Positions 13,331 through 26,480 are shown, numbered from the stretch's first letter. The stretch: DNA of 64,000 bases from Datnioides undecimradiatus (GCA_008933995.1 WARS01000007.1:5268923-5332922); one strand, 5' to 3'. Made by a program: numbers and translations. The notes: generated by a model not told the origin, from the sequence alone.

Positions 13331-14064
13331 AAGGAGTTCTAAGACACATCACACATGTATTTATAGTCATTAGGAAACAGTCAATCACAAAGTGTAGCAA
13401 AAAAATAACAAAAAAAAAAGATTTTGTTGATGGTCTGAGAGCACATCAAGATGCCCCAGAGTGAGCTGGTGGAAGTTGCTCTGAAACCTTATTATTTGCT
13501 GCTGGACTTTCACCACAACCCTGGCCTCTATGGCACATTCAGATTGATGAATGGTTGAATAAGTAGTGCGGTGACAGGCAAGAGCCTCGCGAGGGTCGAG
13601 CTGCTGCATGCTGGATCCAAATATATTATGTATTACATTTTTCATAGTGAAAACAGACGTTAGCATTACGTAAAATTAGACAAAGGAAATTCACAAAAAC
13701 CATTAGATGGATATTGACATAACTCATCTAAATCAGGCAGACCAGCAGTGATTAGCAACTCAAATTATATCCCACACAGTTTTGATTCACAGAATGCAGC
13801 ATCATCAATTTCCAAGTAAAAACTTTGCTCTTTGTGTGGCCAAACTTTAAGGAAACGTGTAAAACGTCAAAGAAAAAAACCCTACCTCTGCTGGACTATT
13901 ATTGGATGCTCTCCTGTTCTCATGGGCATTTTACCATCGTGAAAATCAGTTTACGAGTGGCCCCGAACCATCATAAATGTTGTTTTGGACCTGCGAACAC
14001 TAAAAATAACAAAACACTGATGAATGCCTCACAACCATGATGATCTTTTAGTAGTATTAACGAG

Positions 14065-14512
14065 TTAAAGGGACAGTTTGGGGTTTTTTTCTAAGTAGGG
14101 TAATGTGAGGCCCAAGTGTCCAACAACACAAATAAAACCTACCAGTTAAGGCAGCAGCAAACCACAACTTCTGATGTACAGGTCCTGCAAAGTAAAATGA
14201 CTGTTTTTCTTGATGGAGTCTGGTGGATTTGAAGACAGCATAGATTTATGTATTCAGTTTTCTGTTTAAGAAGGCTGAATGACTTTAAGGCAAGGCGGTG
14301 AAAATACTAGAAATATGGCATAGACTTGACACTGATATTGATTTCTGTAGCTGGGCCTTTATCTAGATGGTTAAAATACATTTAGCTGCCGTTCCCGTCC
14401 ACAGCTGCACATTGCTTACTAGTTTCTCGCACCAGTACTCCTGCTGCTTCTCAGTCTATTTAGGTATTACACTGACTCTGGATAAGTATCTCATGCAACT
14501 CTACTTCAAAAT
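14065..14512. mobile_element. non-autonomous DNA element with degenerate terminal inverted repeats
   Basis: The left end (TTAAAGGGACAGTTTGGGG, then a T-run and CTAAGTAGGG) and the right end (CTCATGCAACTCTACTTC, then AAAAT) are inverted, imperfect matches. The right terminus has lost the outer ~20 bp. The interior keeps 'cttgatggagtctgg', 'atacatttagctgcc', 'gtccacagctgcacattgct' and 'ctctggataagtatctc', which I recall in the same order from an abundant percomorph repeat beginning with an 'aaagggacagtt' end. No coding capacity. Family name unknown; boundaries are approximate on the right. Confidence 0.55.
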
Positions 14513-17500
14513 AGATCAGATCTATGATTTTACGAATGTTTTCATGAATGAGGTTCATCATGTCCACCGACTGCTGAGAGTTTGGAATGAGGTTTTGTTT
14601 TTTTTTTTGGAGTGCCACGGGCGGATGTAAAAAGTGTGGAAAGCAGGATCCATTTGTGCAAAACATAAAGAAATAGGATGGTGTTCGGAGAAGTACTGCT
14701 GTGCAGAATGCTGCGCAGCCAGTCAACCAAGCAACCGGAAGAAAGGTTGTCTGACTTTATTAAGCATAAGGCAACAGAATCAAATTTCATGGCGTGGTTT
14801 ATTCAGCGGCACCGGTTCCTGAAAATGGCTGCAACAAAGCAAAGTAAGCGTTCCTTTTTACTTGCTGATTGAACATGTGGCCTCCAACCGTGGAGGAAGG
14901 GAAGCTGTATGAGGAGAAGCAGCAGGGCAGTTAGCGGATCCTGCTGCTATCCAACCAGACGCCATCCACTCTATCATCACCCCCATCAACCCTTCCATCT
15001 ATCACCTCACGCATCTTGTTCTCCCGGAGGGACAAAAAGAAAATTTTAGGCACCTGATGAGGCTATTGTTGAGAATTTCCTCTCTGATCCCCAGGATGAG
15101 GATGGAAAATAGTAACAATATGCGCCCCATCTGCAATTACCTGCACGCTATCCTCAAAACAAATGACACTTAATGACAGCAGCCCTTATGAGGGACATAA
15201 AGAAGCTCATGAGCAAAATTACATGCTGAGGAAACAACAGCATCTTATGTTTGTGATTTATTTATTTATTCATTCCTTCAGGACAAAGCAAAGGTATATC
15301 TTATGTAATTCTCTCAACGTGTATGCAGCAATTATGTGTTGTAGCGAAGTGATACAGCCAGTGTTTATGTGGGGCAACATGAACATGTCAGTGTTTGGAA
15401 ACACTGCAGCTTTGTTTATGCTCAACAGAATGAACAGATGATGTTTGGAACTGCAGCCTCTGGTTTAAAAACAAAACAAAACGACCTGGTGGATGATGAG
15501 AGATGATTCATGATTCAATCAGTTAGTGAAATTACAGAATTCTGTTTGACAGAAATGAGACCTTAATCAAACAAAAACTGCATTGCATTATTTGACATTA
15601 ATAACAAATATATATACATTAAGAGTTTCACAAGTCTTAGGCTGCTCCTGATCAAACCGAGCCAGTTGTACTTCTCCCACTAGAGACAATGAAGTCACTG
15701 GATTCCCCTCCCATTGTTTGCCCCCAGTGTCTTGGTCCCCATGGCCGTTGATGTCCCTAGCTGGGCGTTGATGTCCCCAGCCCTAGCATCACATCTGGCC
15801 AGCTGCCCGTGACAAGGTTTGCATTTTCAAACAATACAAAAAACATATGCAAATAAGACAAAATTATGAAGAAAACAGAAATCAGAACAAGTGATGATAA
15901 GGTCATTAGCAGATACGGTTAGCTTAGTTGGCTCGCTGGTCATGTGCAACGTTCTGTCCCCTGATGACAGGTAGCTGTGTGATCACCACCGGCATGTGCC
16001 TGTGACAAACCAGCAAACACCTACGACCCCAACAAAGACTCTAGTTGAAGATGCTGCAAAAAAGCTATTAAGTGGGTTTTTTATTTAGTAATAACAATAT
16101 TTCCCAGTTCAATAAAGAACTTTCCCGTTTAGTTTTGTGTAAAAACAAGCAATAAAACAATGTGAAAAGGCAAATATTCTGTATATTACCAAACATAAAA
16201 TGTTACATAATGACATTAAGAAGCCATTTGTCCCTCACTTTAATACATGAAAGCAAAACTCAAACTGCACCTAGAATATTTTCAGTGGAAGTGTGAAATA
16301 ACCTCGATGCAGCAGTTGAAGGTCAGCCAAAAGCTGCACTCCCCTCAGCTCACCTGTGACTAAACGTTGTTTTTAAGGGTATTTGTTCGGAGGTGAAGGA
16401 GGAGGAGGAGGAGGTTGTTTCAGATTATCACGGGAAACAAGGAGCAGGTTAACTGTGGATTTTAACAGCCATTCGCATAATGTAGATCCACTGAAGTTTC
16501 ACCTGCGATACCAAAACAAAAACAGTGCAATATGCTGTGTGAATTCTCGGCAGGTCATCTAAGAACAGCTAATTGATGAGCAAATGTCTCCACGTTCGAA
16601 AAGTGGGAGTCAAAACACACAGGTTATTATTCTCACTCAGCAGGTGTCTTCTCCCCCCATCAGTACAAATGAAGAGTAGTTTGAGGAGCTGCTGCTCGTC
16701 ACAATAGCATATTCTGTTTTCCCTCTGACAAAAATAAAATAACAAGTAACAGTAGACTCAAAATGGCCTGGCCCACCTGAATCATAACAGAGAATGCTGT
16801 AATAATGACCAGGTTATTGATCACATGAATTGGTTTTATGATTAAAGAAAACGTTTATCCGCATGAACACCGCAGTGTAATAGTGTTAGCGCATCATTGC
16901 CAGACTGACCGGCAAATGTGTGTTCGTCTACAACCTCTCCACGATTTCCACAGTTGGACACGATTGGATAAACTTAGAACCAATGGGAGAAATTATATGT
17001 GTGACATGTGACTTTTCACAATATCTTGACCTTACTTGGAACCAATCGGAGAAATGAAAGCTATGTGAGCTCTGAAGGACACGTCCATGCTGAGCATCAC
17101 GTGACTTTGACCATTTTCAGCACATTTCACAAACTTCCTCTTTCTCAAATCACAGAGAAATACATTTCTGCAAACATTTGCGATAAAAGCGGGCAAAGCT
17201 GTGACTCAATCTTGATGTTTGATCAACACTGCATAGTTTTAAAGTTTGATCGGAGTTCGGCGAGCGACAAAATGGCGGCCACCTGTCAGACCTTTGCATA
17301 TTCTAGCGCAACAGCACACTAAAATGTGTTTCTGATCGCTGCTGCCTGGTTTAACGGTTTGATCTGAGTTTTTGTGAGCTGTGCTCTGCAGGCTGTCAGT
17401 CACTGTATCAAACATTATTAGATAACGGTTGTGATTGGCTCTGTGCCGGATAACGCAAGGTCGGGTGGAAATCTACGTGAGCGGGAGGGGAGCCAGACGC

Positions 17501-18350
17501 ATCTGCCAGAGCAAATAAAACATAAGTTCAGCAGATTCATCTGGTTCCCAGGCTACAAAAATATAAAACATACATTCCAAATCCGATTTAAGCAGCACAT
17601 TGTCTTTGCTCTTCTGACTGTGTGTAGCTTGGCATATTTATAATCACAGAAACCCATCTGCATGCATTTCTTATATGAGGTCAGAGCTTGTGCAGACCAT
17701 GCGTGTGTTAGTGCTGGTGAGCTCTGTTCACAGTGTGTATAACACTCAGTGGCCTCTGCTTTCATGGTGATCGCCTGGGTGCGACAGCAGCTAATGCTAA
17801 AGGCTTAACAAAGACTCATTTAGAGAGAAACATTAATATTCCACCTGTTCTGGAAGCATTTGAGGGAAATAGTATAGACTCAGTGTGAAGGAGCTACAAT
17901 ATAATATGCTCCTTTATGATGTGATGAATTCAAGATATACTGTTCAAATAAACACCGATAATCAAGGTGAAATGTTTTGAAATATCACACTGATGATAAT
18001 ATGCAAGTGCAGTGCATCGAGCTCACTGTTAAGTCATAAGATATGGGAGTCATGGCGCGTGCAGTCTAGAATTTTAAAGTTATTTATTTATTATTGAAAC
18101 TAAATGGAATGTGTGCGAAGCTCTACAGGACATGTTGAGAAGTACATGTCCACAAGGAAACATTGAGGATTAACTTGGCTTTAATGGACTTGTCCCTGTG
18201 TTTGTGTCCATAATTAATAATTCCACAGGCGAGATTTTAGTTTAGCGAGTCTGCAGGCTACATTAACTCTGCCTGCACCGAACACTCCATTTGTACCTCC
18301 CTGCATCCATAATTTACTCTTTACTCTTTTTTTTTTTTTCTTTCCTACAG
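14513..18350. other. noncoding interval
   Basis: Small overlapping frames at 14634-14872 and 15163-15441 show no family signature. A 20-bp imperfect tandem duplication (units 'gttgatgtccctagctg' and 'gttgatgtccccagccc') lies at about 15743-15782. A GAGGAG-rich tract occurs near 16395. Nothing else stands out. Confidence 0.5.
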
Positions 18351-18646
18351 ACTGTCCTCATGTTGCCTTGGGCACTAATATCCACTCACAGGTGTGTGTC
18401 TGTGTGTAGTCTCACACATTAGCCCACACAGATTGCACGCACTCTGGCTCGAGCCCCATTTCTGCAAGTTTCTAATGTCCTTGTTTTTCTCCTCTTCTTC
18501 TTTTTTTCCCCCTCCTGCTCTTTTATTTTGGCAGTGTTGAGCTCCGTGAAGCACGTTGTGACAAATGGGTTAAATTTTCATATCCTCCGCCGCCGCTGCC
18601 ACCTCATTCTGAACTTCTCCAACACAGTCTTAACGTTGTAATCTAA
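18351..18646 (+). other. candidate two-exon coding segment (18351-18391, 18535-18646)
   Basis: The first segment has a long pyrimidine tract ending TTTCCTACAG before it and CAG|GTGTGT after it. The second follows CTTTTATTTTGGCAG. If the 143-bp gap is removed, one frame stays open for 50 codons: TVLMLPWALISTH, a Ser codon formed across the junction, then VELREARCDKWVKFSY, a PPPPLPP run and a TAA at 18644. No upstream exon or initiator was identified. The donor is only fair (GTGTGT). I do not recognise the peptide. It may be a terminal exon pair of an unknown gene, a lncRNA, or chance. Confidence 0.22.
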
Positions 18647-19401
18647 CCTCGGGGGACCTTATTACTTACTGTGTCACTTCATACTCAGAGAGGATTAATT
18701 ATAACATGAAATCTGGTGAAATCATTCGAGAGCTTCATCGGGTTACAAGGAAAAGGAGAGAAACCGAGATCAAGGGAGTGGGTCGTGTGAGAAGGGAAGG
18801 GTCCAGTTATTTGAGTTTATGGAGATCATTAACGGCTGTGATGTAGGTGAGCAGAGGAAATTGCACACAGAATATATTTAGTTTCGTGTTGGTTTGTTTT
18901 GTAGAAAAGATTTTAAAAAGTAAACTAATTTTCTTTAATAACTCGAGTGTTGCTTTGGTTTATGGCACTGCAACTCATTCGAAAGCCTGGTATAGTGTCT
19001 GACATAACATCAAAACATTTTAATTGATGCTGATTGATCCAGCTCTAATGAAACACCGGTTTTGCACATTTTAATACATCATTTTTGATCTGGCAGTGCT
19101 GCATTGTTTTGTCATAAGAGAGCATGAAACTTATTAAAAAACCTCTCTTCTGGATTCAAGGTAAACCCTCCTCCCCCCAACCTGCATGAATTATAAAAAA
19201 GGACCCACGCTGCATTTGCATTGCATGTCTATCCCGACTATCTTGTTGCAGCCCTCCAGTAAACAAAGTTTAACTCGCGGTCTCCATTAGTAAACAAGCC
19301 AACCTGGATGCCATCTGGCTCCCTCCTTACCACTAGCTACAAATTTCTATTAGTCAATTCCCAGGAAGGGAAATGAATCACTGGTTACATCAGTTGAGCA
19401 G

Positions 19402-19647
19402 ATGCCAATGAGCACTAAGCCTACAGATATCCTGCAGTGGCAAATCAGCAACAACAAGCAGCAGCAGGAGGCTACATACATCGGACAACAGCAGCAAACA
19501 ATAGGATTTGCTGCGGGGAGCGAATCATATTCAGATGCCAGCGCAGTTACACACGGCATACACGATGTGTGTGCGCGAATTGAGCAGAACCACGCGGTAA
19601 GGCAGGAACTTGGTTTACAGCAGATCCCAGCAGCTGTATTGAACTAA
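19402..19647 (+). other. Gln-rich 81-codon open frame of uncertain status
   Basis: The frame starts ATGCCAATGAGC and ends in TAA. It has glutamine runs (NKQQQEATYIGQQQQ), then GFAAGSESYSDAS and a tail ending QQIPAAVLN. Its CAG/CAA/GCA-rich composition differs from its surroundings. There is a GTAAGG inside it (near 19598) and a CAG just before its first ATG, so it could be exonic. No domain is recognisable; low-complexity DNA could open such a frame by chance. Confidence 0.15.
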
Positions 19648-21497
19648 GATGCTGATTGGATTAAATGAAACAGTGACATAATTCACAATGGCACTCAGAA
19701 ACCATATTATTATTTATTTATTTATTTTTTTTAGTAAAACAAATATCTTAAGCCAGCTGCTAATGAAATTTCTGAGGAACTTTGTGGTGCAGAATCCATT
19801 TGTTAGCCAAAGCCAGAGTAGGCATAGTTACAATTACAGTCTAATCATGAGTCTTTGTTATTTCAACACAGAAACATTTGTATTTATCTCACATTTTAGG
19901 GGGTAAAAGTACTAAAAAAGTATTAGTGTACAGAAGATTAACTCGCTAAACCTGATGCTGAGTATACACAGGTTGTGGTTTCTGGTTAAACAGGCCACAT
20001 ACTGCACGTGTCTGCCTTGTTGTGCTGTGCAAATATTCAAAAGAAACTTTGTCTGAACTGCACGCGAAGGAACAGGAAGGAAAGAAAACTGAATGTTGCC
20101 CTGGATTTTACACAGTGCGATAAAAAGTTTGCTCTTCCAAACGAAGATTATATCTCACTTAGTTTTGCGATTAATCAGTTATGTCAGAGGAGAGTGAAAA
20201 ATGTCCAAGGAGACATCTGGTGAAATTGCCTTTTGTCTGACGGACCGTCCAAGATCCCAAAATGTGCAATTTACAGTGGTATATTGTGATATAAAACATC
20301 AAGAAATAACAGATTGTCATGTCTGACAAGTTGAAAGCTGGATGGTTTTGTGTAATAAACGACTCAATAATTAATAATTTACCAGATCATTTTTGGATAC
20401 ATTTCTGTCAAAAGCCAGAACAATTCATCAGCCAGTTGTTTCAGCGCTTGTGGTTTTGTTTCTCTAATATTTGCTCAGTATCCTTCCACTCTGTGGCCAT
20501 GACACAAACCGCACCTTTGAGTCAGCGTGCTAAAAGCGAAAATGAAAATCTTGTTCTGCCGTTGCGTCAGACGGCACAAAGCCTCCTCCCTCGGCTTTCT
20601 GTGGTCACTGTGTTTAAGTTGCTCTCACAGCTGGCGTTGGTTGTTTACGCCCTCCGGGTGCAAGTGCTAAATTACAACACAAAGGCCATTACAGGATATC
20701 ATCTCCGATCACCGAATGGGGACATGGGACATTAATCACTACAAAATGGTATATAACACACATACGGAAGCACACGTGCATGCAGATGTGAGCACAGAGG
20801 TGTGTGTGTTTGTGTCAAGCAGCGCACAACCACACCTGCGTGCACTTTGATTTACATATTTAGAGGGAAAAAATAGAAACTTTAGCAACACTGCCTCCCA
20901 GAATTCAGCACGTACACAGCGCAGAGTGGTGGGAAAAGTTGCTGTTTTGGTAATAAAAAAAAAAAATAATAAAGTCATTTGTTGCGCCTGCAAGAAAGTG
21001 ACAGATCATTTTTTTGGTGGCAGTGTTTGAATCCATCTCGAGTCCCTCAAAAGCCATTGTATCTGAACATGTATTTCATTTAAAATGACTTATAGTATTG
21101 ACCTTCGTGCCTGTGCATTGTAACTGGAGATTAACTAATGACTACTTGTTAAATATCCCCCAATTTCTCTTGGCAGGATAATTAATGAAGTAATTAAGCC
21201 CACGGTATGAGTGCAGAATCATCAAAAAAAAAAAAAATCCAGATATTTTTCACCGGTCTCTCCGTTTGTCCTCTGCTTTATTGTCCCCATCTCATTTTAC
21301 ATCACAGATGATTTTCCTTGTGTTTGCATTGAGCTTAAACTCATCGATTGTGCTACTGCTCTCCAACAATCCCACTTATTTTGCGAAACCGCTCTAAAAA
21401 CAAACAAAAAAAAAACTCATCGGCTCAGACCAACTATTAAAATGCATACAGAATACATAAAAGTCTTAATATCGCTCCCTCTTCCTCCTTTTTGCAG

Positions 21498-21531
21498 CAG
21501 TTTAAAAATAACCAGAGGATATTTGCCTCAG
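21498..21531 (+). other. candidate 34-nt microexon
   Basis: A strong pyrimidine tract (CTCCCTCTTCCTCCTTTTTGCAG) precedes it and CTCAG|GTGAGA follows. One frame reads QFKNNQRIFAS with one base left over. Both splice signals are close to consensus, which is the whole case; the peptide is too short to identify. Tandem CAG at the acceptor (TTTGCAGCAG) would allow a 3-nt alternative start. Confidence 0.2.
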
Positions 21532-23450
21532 GTGAGACAGAGTCTTGCTACAAGCACCCGCTGCCGAGCGACATGAAGCAGACATCTCTGCTGCTATCTC
21601 ATGGTCTGAGACACACTTGGTGTTGGATTTCACTTCTTCTAATGTAAAGTTGTTTGAAATGCAAACACACGAGGAATCGCTCCAGGTGGTGCAAACTGAG
21701 GCATCTCTGGAGCGGCTTGAAATTAAAATGTTTGTAAAAGGCAAAAAAATTTGCCTCCAATTCTGACCTTCGAGAATGTGCAGAGACACAGGGAAGTGAG
21801 AAAATAAACTGCAGTCATATTTCAACTGAGAATGAACATATGGTTTATTAAAGATCATCGCTCTATTTTGAATTGTATTATTTCTCTGTTTTCCCATATA
21901 TTGGCAAGTACCTTTGTAGCAGTATAACAGGCCTGCTGTTAGTTAAGCATTGTATTAATGATATATGACTTAGTTTATTAGTTAGTTTAATCACTTTTTA
22001 AGATGTAAATGATGCACAATTCTAGTAGCAGCTAATTCCAGGTACATCTCTTAATCTCCTTTATTAATTTTTTTTTTTTGTATTAAAATGATTTACTCTG
22101 AACTAATAGCATCGCTATTAGAGTCTAGAGTAATCAGAATGAGACATAAGTGTTAGATTGTGCCTCTGTGTGCTAGATAATTTCAATAATTAGAATGTGC
22201 CTTTGAAGAAGTCATACTTGTACAAAGCCACGTTCACTGGCGTCCTGTGTAATTATAAAGTTAAGACTGCTGACTTCATCTAACGCGATGAGGAATGAGC
22301 TTGTGATGAAGACCTTGCCTGGAGCCTGGGTTTATGTCCTCTCCCATAAGCAAAACGGCACATACTGTTAGACAAGGTAGAAGCCAGAACAGAGGGTTGG
22401 GAGAAGATATAGATGGAGGAGGAGGGAAGGGAGGGAGAAAAGGACTTGCATGTCCAGCGTTAATAAGGAGTTGTCACAGCAGATAGTCAGGCCTTATATC
22501 AACTATGCAGAGGCTTTGGGAGATCTGGCAACAGGCCTGAATAAAGCTTTGGTCCACTGGGGCTCATTGAGGTCTCACAGCCACAAAACTAAACTTATCT
22601 GCTGCTGGGGTACTTTCCTCTTCGAGAACAACAAAAACTTCATCTCCACCGAGACTAAAACTATCACAAATCTCCAATTTTCTATTGCCGTCTCAGGCAC
22701 TGACAGGAAGGAAATGTCTTCTCTTCTGTTTTATGCACATTTTGCAGAAACCAACTGAAAATAACTCCATCTAACTGCACTAAGTTGATATCATTAGATG
22801 CCAGGAGGATATATTAAAATTCTGCTACTAGCTCTGTTACATGTAGTTACAGTATTGCTTTATATACTGAGATTGTGTTTCTCTTGTATTTCTACTACTA
22901 CTTAATTCTGTTTACTGTGTCCACTCTTGACCTACACATAAAAACTGTCTAAATATGAGAAAGATGGCTGATGGAAACATACTTTTTTTAAATTGACAAT
23001 GACAAGTCTCAAGATTTTTTAGTAGGGATGTCAGGGAAACACCACGAGTGCCCAAGGATCCTTGCTTTTCCTTGAGCGACTGACAAAGATTTGTATCTGG
23101 TGTCTAAGTTAGCCAAATGTTAACAAATGCACCGATTGGACATTTGCAAACCCAGCAAACTGGCTGTTAAACAGAGATTACTTGTTACTAATTATTTAAA
23201 ACCGACAAACTGCCGGATGTAACTTCTGCAAAACTAACGTTCATTTGCTCATGCAACGCTCTTTGATGAAAGCATGAGAGAGGTAGAATGGAATGTGTAC
23301 AACGTATCTGACCTGAATTTTGATGATAGTGTAAACCAGATGTTAAATTAATTTTATTTAAAAATAAAAACATAATAAGCTCAAGCTACGGATGGCTACA
23401 CATGTAAGGTGAAACTCTATCTGTCTCTCCCTTTGTCTTTCTCTCCCCAG

Positions 23451-23798
23451 TGTGCCTTGACAGACAGGTGTGCTGGACTACGGGCGGAGCCTCAGCAGCT
23501 GCCTCTTATCCTGCAATTAAGACTCCTACAAAGACTCAGCTCCCCCATAATACTTACTTCACCTGCTCTGTTCTGGTCCCGTTTTGTCTCGTCAGCCCCA
23601 CTCCCCTGTCTTAGACTTTCACCAATCAATCATTTCCCAGATCTCCTTCCCAGCCTTCCATGCCCAGCTCTGTCAGCCAGCAGCCCTGTGATCAAACCCC
23701 AGGCTTCCCCAGCTCTGCTCCACCCTCACATGGCTCCCATACACCCTGCCTTTAACCCTATAACTCCGTTTGTGCAAGTGCACTTTGGATTACAGTAA
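23451..23798 (+). other. GC-richer open stretch after a strong acceptor signal
   Basis: TCTGTCTCTCCCTTTGTCTTTCTCTCCCCAG precedes this stretch, and one frame stays open from 23409 to a TAA at 23798 (129 codons counting an upstream ATG). The predicted peptide is Pro/Leu/Ser-rich with no domain. The DNA is unusually C-rich compared with its flanks and has the flavour of an old interspersed repeat or LTR rather than conserved coding sequence, but I cannot name one. It could also be a terminal exon. Confidence 0.18.
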
Positions 23799-25480
23799 TT
23801 ACATCATGGTTTGTGCTATCGGAACAATTCTAACGGTTTCTGAAAGCTGAGACGTTGCGCTTTACAGCTATTACAGTAATTTCACTTGTGAATGTCCCGG
23901 AAGCCCGCAAAGCAGCCCCTTCGTTCCCACTACACACACAGCGGTGGAGCAAGTTCTCTTTTTATGGCCTGTTTTCGCACATTGTGAGACAGACTCTCGA
24001 ATTTTACTGGAAATAGTTTTATACTTTTCAAATTTCAAATATAACATGCAAAATCTGCTATTCATCTATAACCGCAGTGTTGTTTGCTCCCTAAAACTCT
24101 AAAATCCAATTCTGTTTTTGTGTTTTTCAACTGTCATCACACTTTTCTAACATGTAGTAACTGCCAGATATTGAAAGCTCCAGGTATTCTGGAAAAATGG
24201 GCAAAAGCACTTACAGGACAGACTCAGGTGTTAAAGGGTTAAGCCTAGCAGTAAACCAGAACCTTATCCAAACAAACCCCCTGCCACTTGGTATCACCAG
24301 CTCAGCAGTAACACCTCTCGCTGTAGCCAAGCAGAGGATCATCTGCTCTCCATCAGTTGACCGCTGAGTAGTTTTTCAGGCTGTCTTTTTCAAAACTCTG
24401 GTTCGCGAGTGTGCAGGCCTATCACTCAGTGATTTGAATGTAACTGAAACCCCTTGGTTTCTGAAAGCATACAAGTCCTAATCTCTAAACTGTCTTGCCA
24501 AACCACAGCTCATTCTTTCTTGTTTGTTTTATTTCTTAAAGATACTATGGAAAACACTTTTTGTGTTTGGAGATACTTTTTAATGCATTGAGTGTGCTAT
24601 CTGCTGTGGATGAACCCCCTCCCCACCCCCCTGGACCTCTGGGATTGGCTCACTGATCATTAGAAAGTTAGCAGTTTGCAGTAATACCTTGTCATATTGA
24701 ACACCCTCCCCGAGTCCCACAGATATTCCCACTCGCTCCAGTGACATTTTGGAGGCTATCAGCTTGTTCTCTGCAAAAAGTTCACTCCTCTCTGTTGGAA
24801 TTTAAAAAAAAAAATTAAAAAGTGTTAACCCTCCCTTGATCTAGACTTCTTTAGCAGCTAAAGACCAGCTCCTTCAGCTACTAAAGGAAAAAAGCGGCAT
24901 CAAAAGGTTGTCTTGATGTGGTAGATGAAAATCATTTTGTAACATTAAAAGATTTTTTTTTTCTTTTTTTGCAATGATGGACCTAAACCTCTTCCTCAGT
25001 GATGATTTTCTTTTTTGAATTCTTATCCAGGCAAGTGCTTAGTCTTCATGCTGCTTCACTAAAGAGCAGCTCTTTATACGCGGCTCTATCTTGCTGTTTC
25101 GAGTGAAAGTTTGAAAGAAATTTCATTTGGTATCTTTGGAAACATCCCAGACTTACCTGTCAGATTGCTGCTATGATTTATGTCTCCAGCTGAAATTATA
25201 TTGTGCCCATTTATCCATCCATCCATCTATCCATCTTCCAATCACTATACATTCCAGGATCCAAGTCAGCATGGCTGCTGCCTCTAAACTCACTGAAAAT
25301 GTATTTAATTTCTGCCAGATCCTGACCGCTCCAGAATGTCCCACACTGGGATCACCATCTGGTTTGTAAGGTCCTGACTGGCACTTCCTCTGTCAACACA
25401 TTTCCTAAAATATTACATGTTAACTGTTATGTCATTCTTTTTATGTCATGCAGACGTTAAATCACTGATTTTCATTATAG

Positions 25481-25599
25481 TCGCTCATCTGGTGCAGATT
25501 AAGCATGCTGTGATGGATCGACAGACAAGGAGAGAACCAGCAGAGGGACTGAAAGGAACTCAAATCAGAGGCAGAGGATGATGTGACAGGGAGAAGTAG
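25481..25599 (+). other. candidate noncoding or UTR exon
   Basis: A modest acceptor (GATTTTCATTATAG) and a strong donor (AAGTAG|GTGAGT) bracket a purine-rich 119-nt segment with exonic-enhancer-like GA content. One frame is open for 32 codons (start AHLVQIKHAVMDRQ) but then meets TGA, so if transcribed it is more likely UTR or lncRNA. Confidence 0.15.
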
Positions 25600-25984
25600 G
25601 TGAGTGCTGAGTGCAGTTTCAGTCCAATGAATGTCTAGTCAGCACCGTTTTGGTAATGTGCAGGTTGTCGCAGCACAGGTAAAGCTGGTTTCTCATTTTG
25701 GTCTAGGGAATTAATTACCACTAAGCCTTACGGCTGTGCCAGCTACTACCAGGCGACGGCATATGCTAAAAGTCTGAGTTGCCAGCAGAAGAGAGGATGC
25801 AGGCTCCCCATCATTGCTCACTCAACTGAAGGGCTGAGCCAGCTCCTGTCCGTGCTCTTCTCATGTAAAACAGCTTAACACTGAGCGCTGAATTCAGTTT
25901 ATTATGGTTAACAAAGATGCAGACTGACACAAAAATACTGGGTGTGATGGTTATCGTTTGTTTTCCATCATAGGCTCAACAAAC

Positions 25985-26480
25985 ACTTGACCTTTGCATT
26001 CACCTGCAGCAACCAGCTTCCGTTATCTCTGCCCAAGACGTCTGCCCTCGGGCTGCCTCATGTTGCATACGTGCAGGAAGCAGCAGCGAGACTTGTGACT
26101 GGCAGTGGGAGATTTAAACACATCACTCTGGTTTCAGCAGCATTGTGTTTGGCTTGTAAAACTCTTCATTGCCTACTTCACTGACCTCTCAACCTGTGCC
26201 AGGCCGTAACCTTTTGAGGTCAGCCGATTTGGCTTTACTGGTTGTACCTAAGTCTAAGTTGGTGAGTCATGTTGACCTGTCCTTTGCTATCAAGGCCCCC
26301 CAGACTGTGAAACTACCTGCCTGAGGACCTCAGCTTAGCTTTTTATGTTTGTTTGGTTTTAAATCTCCAAAAGCAGTGACTCAGTCCACTTGTATTTACG
26401 GTCAATGCACTTTGTGCAACTTCTTTGCTCTTTGCCTGTTTTGTAACTATTACTGCTTATATTATTTTGGTGCCTCTATT
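25985..26480 (+). mobile_element. LINE fragment: C-terminal end of reverse-transcriptase ORF
   Basis: One plus frame reads VQEAAARLVTGSGRFKHIT, which fits the fish CR1/L2/Rex-type LINE landmark 'QNAAARLLTxTxxxDHITPVLxxLHWLP'. Downstream, frame-shifted but in order, come traces of 'ALHGLAPxYxxDLL', then LRSADLALLVVPKSK and LSFAIKAPQTVKLPA, matching the family's 'LRSxxxxLLxVPRxR' and 'SFxxxAPxLWNxLP' blocks. Stops and frameshifts show it is dead. It is 5'-truncated, as usual for LINE insertions. The 3' limit is a guess; no clean poly-A or tandem tail is visible. Clade is not resolved. Confidence 0.85.

Larger units (their letters stand above)
18647..25480. other. noncoding interval with a few exon-like segments
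   Basis: Apart from the candidate segments listed separately (19402-19647, 21498-21531, 23451-23798) I see only AT-rich sequence, A- and T-runs near 20955, 21225 and 22068, and frames below 140 codons without family signatures. Confidence 0.5.

Noticed and set aside
15918..15970. tRNA/SINE-like A box ('gttagcttagttggctcg')
   Set aside because: No B box (GGTTCGANNCC) at the required distance and no cloverleaf can be drawn.
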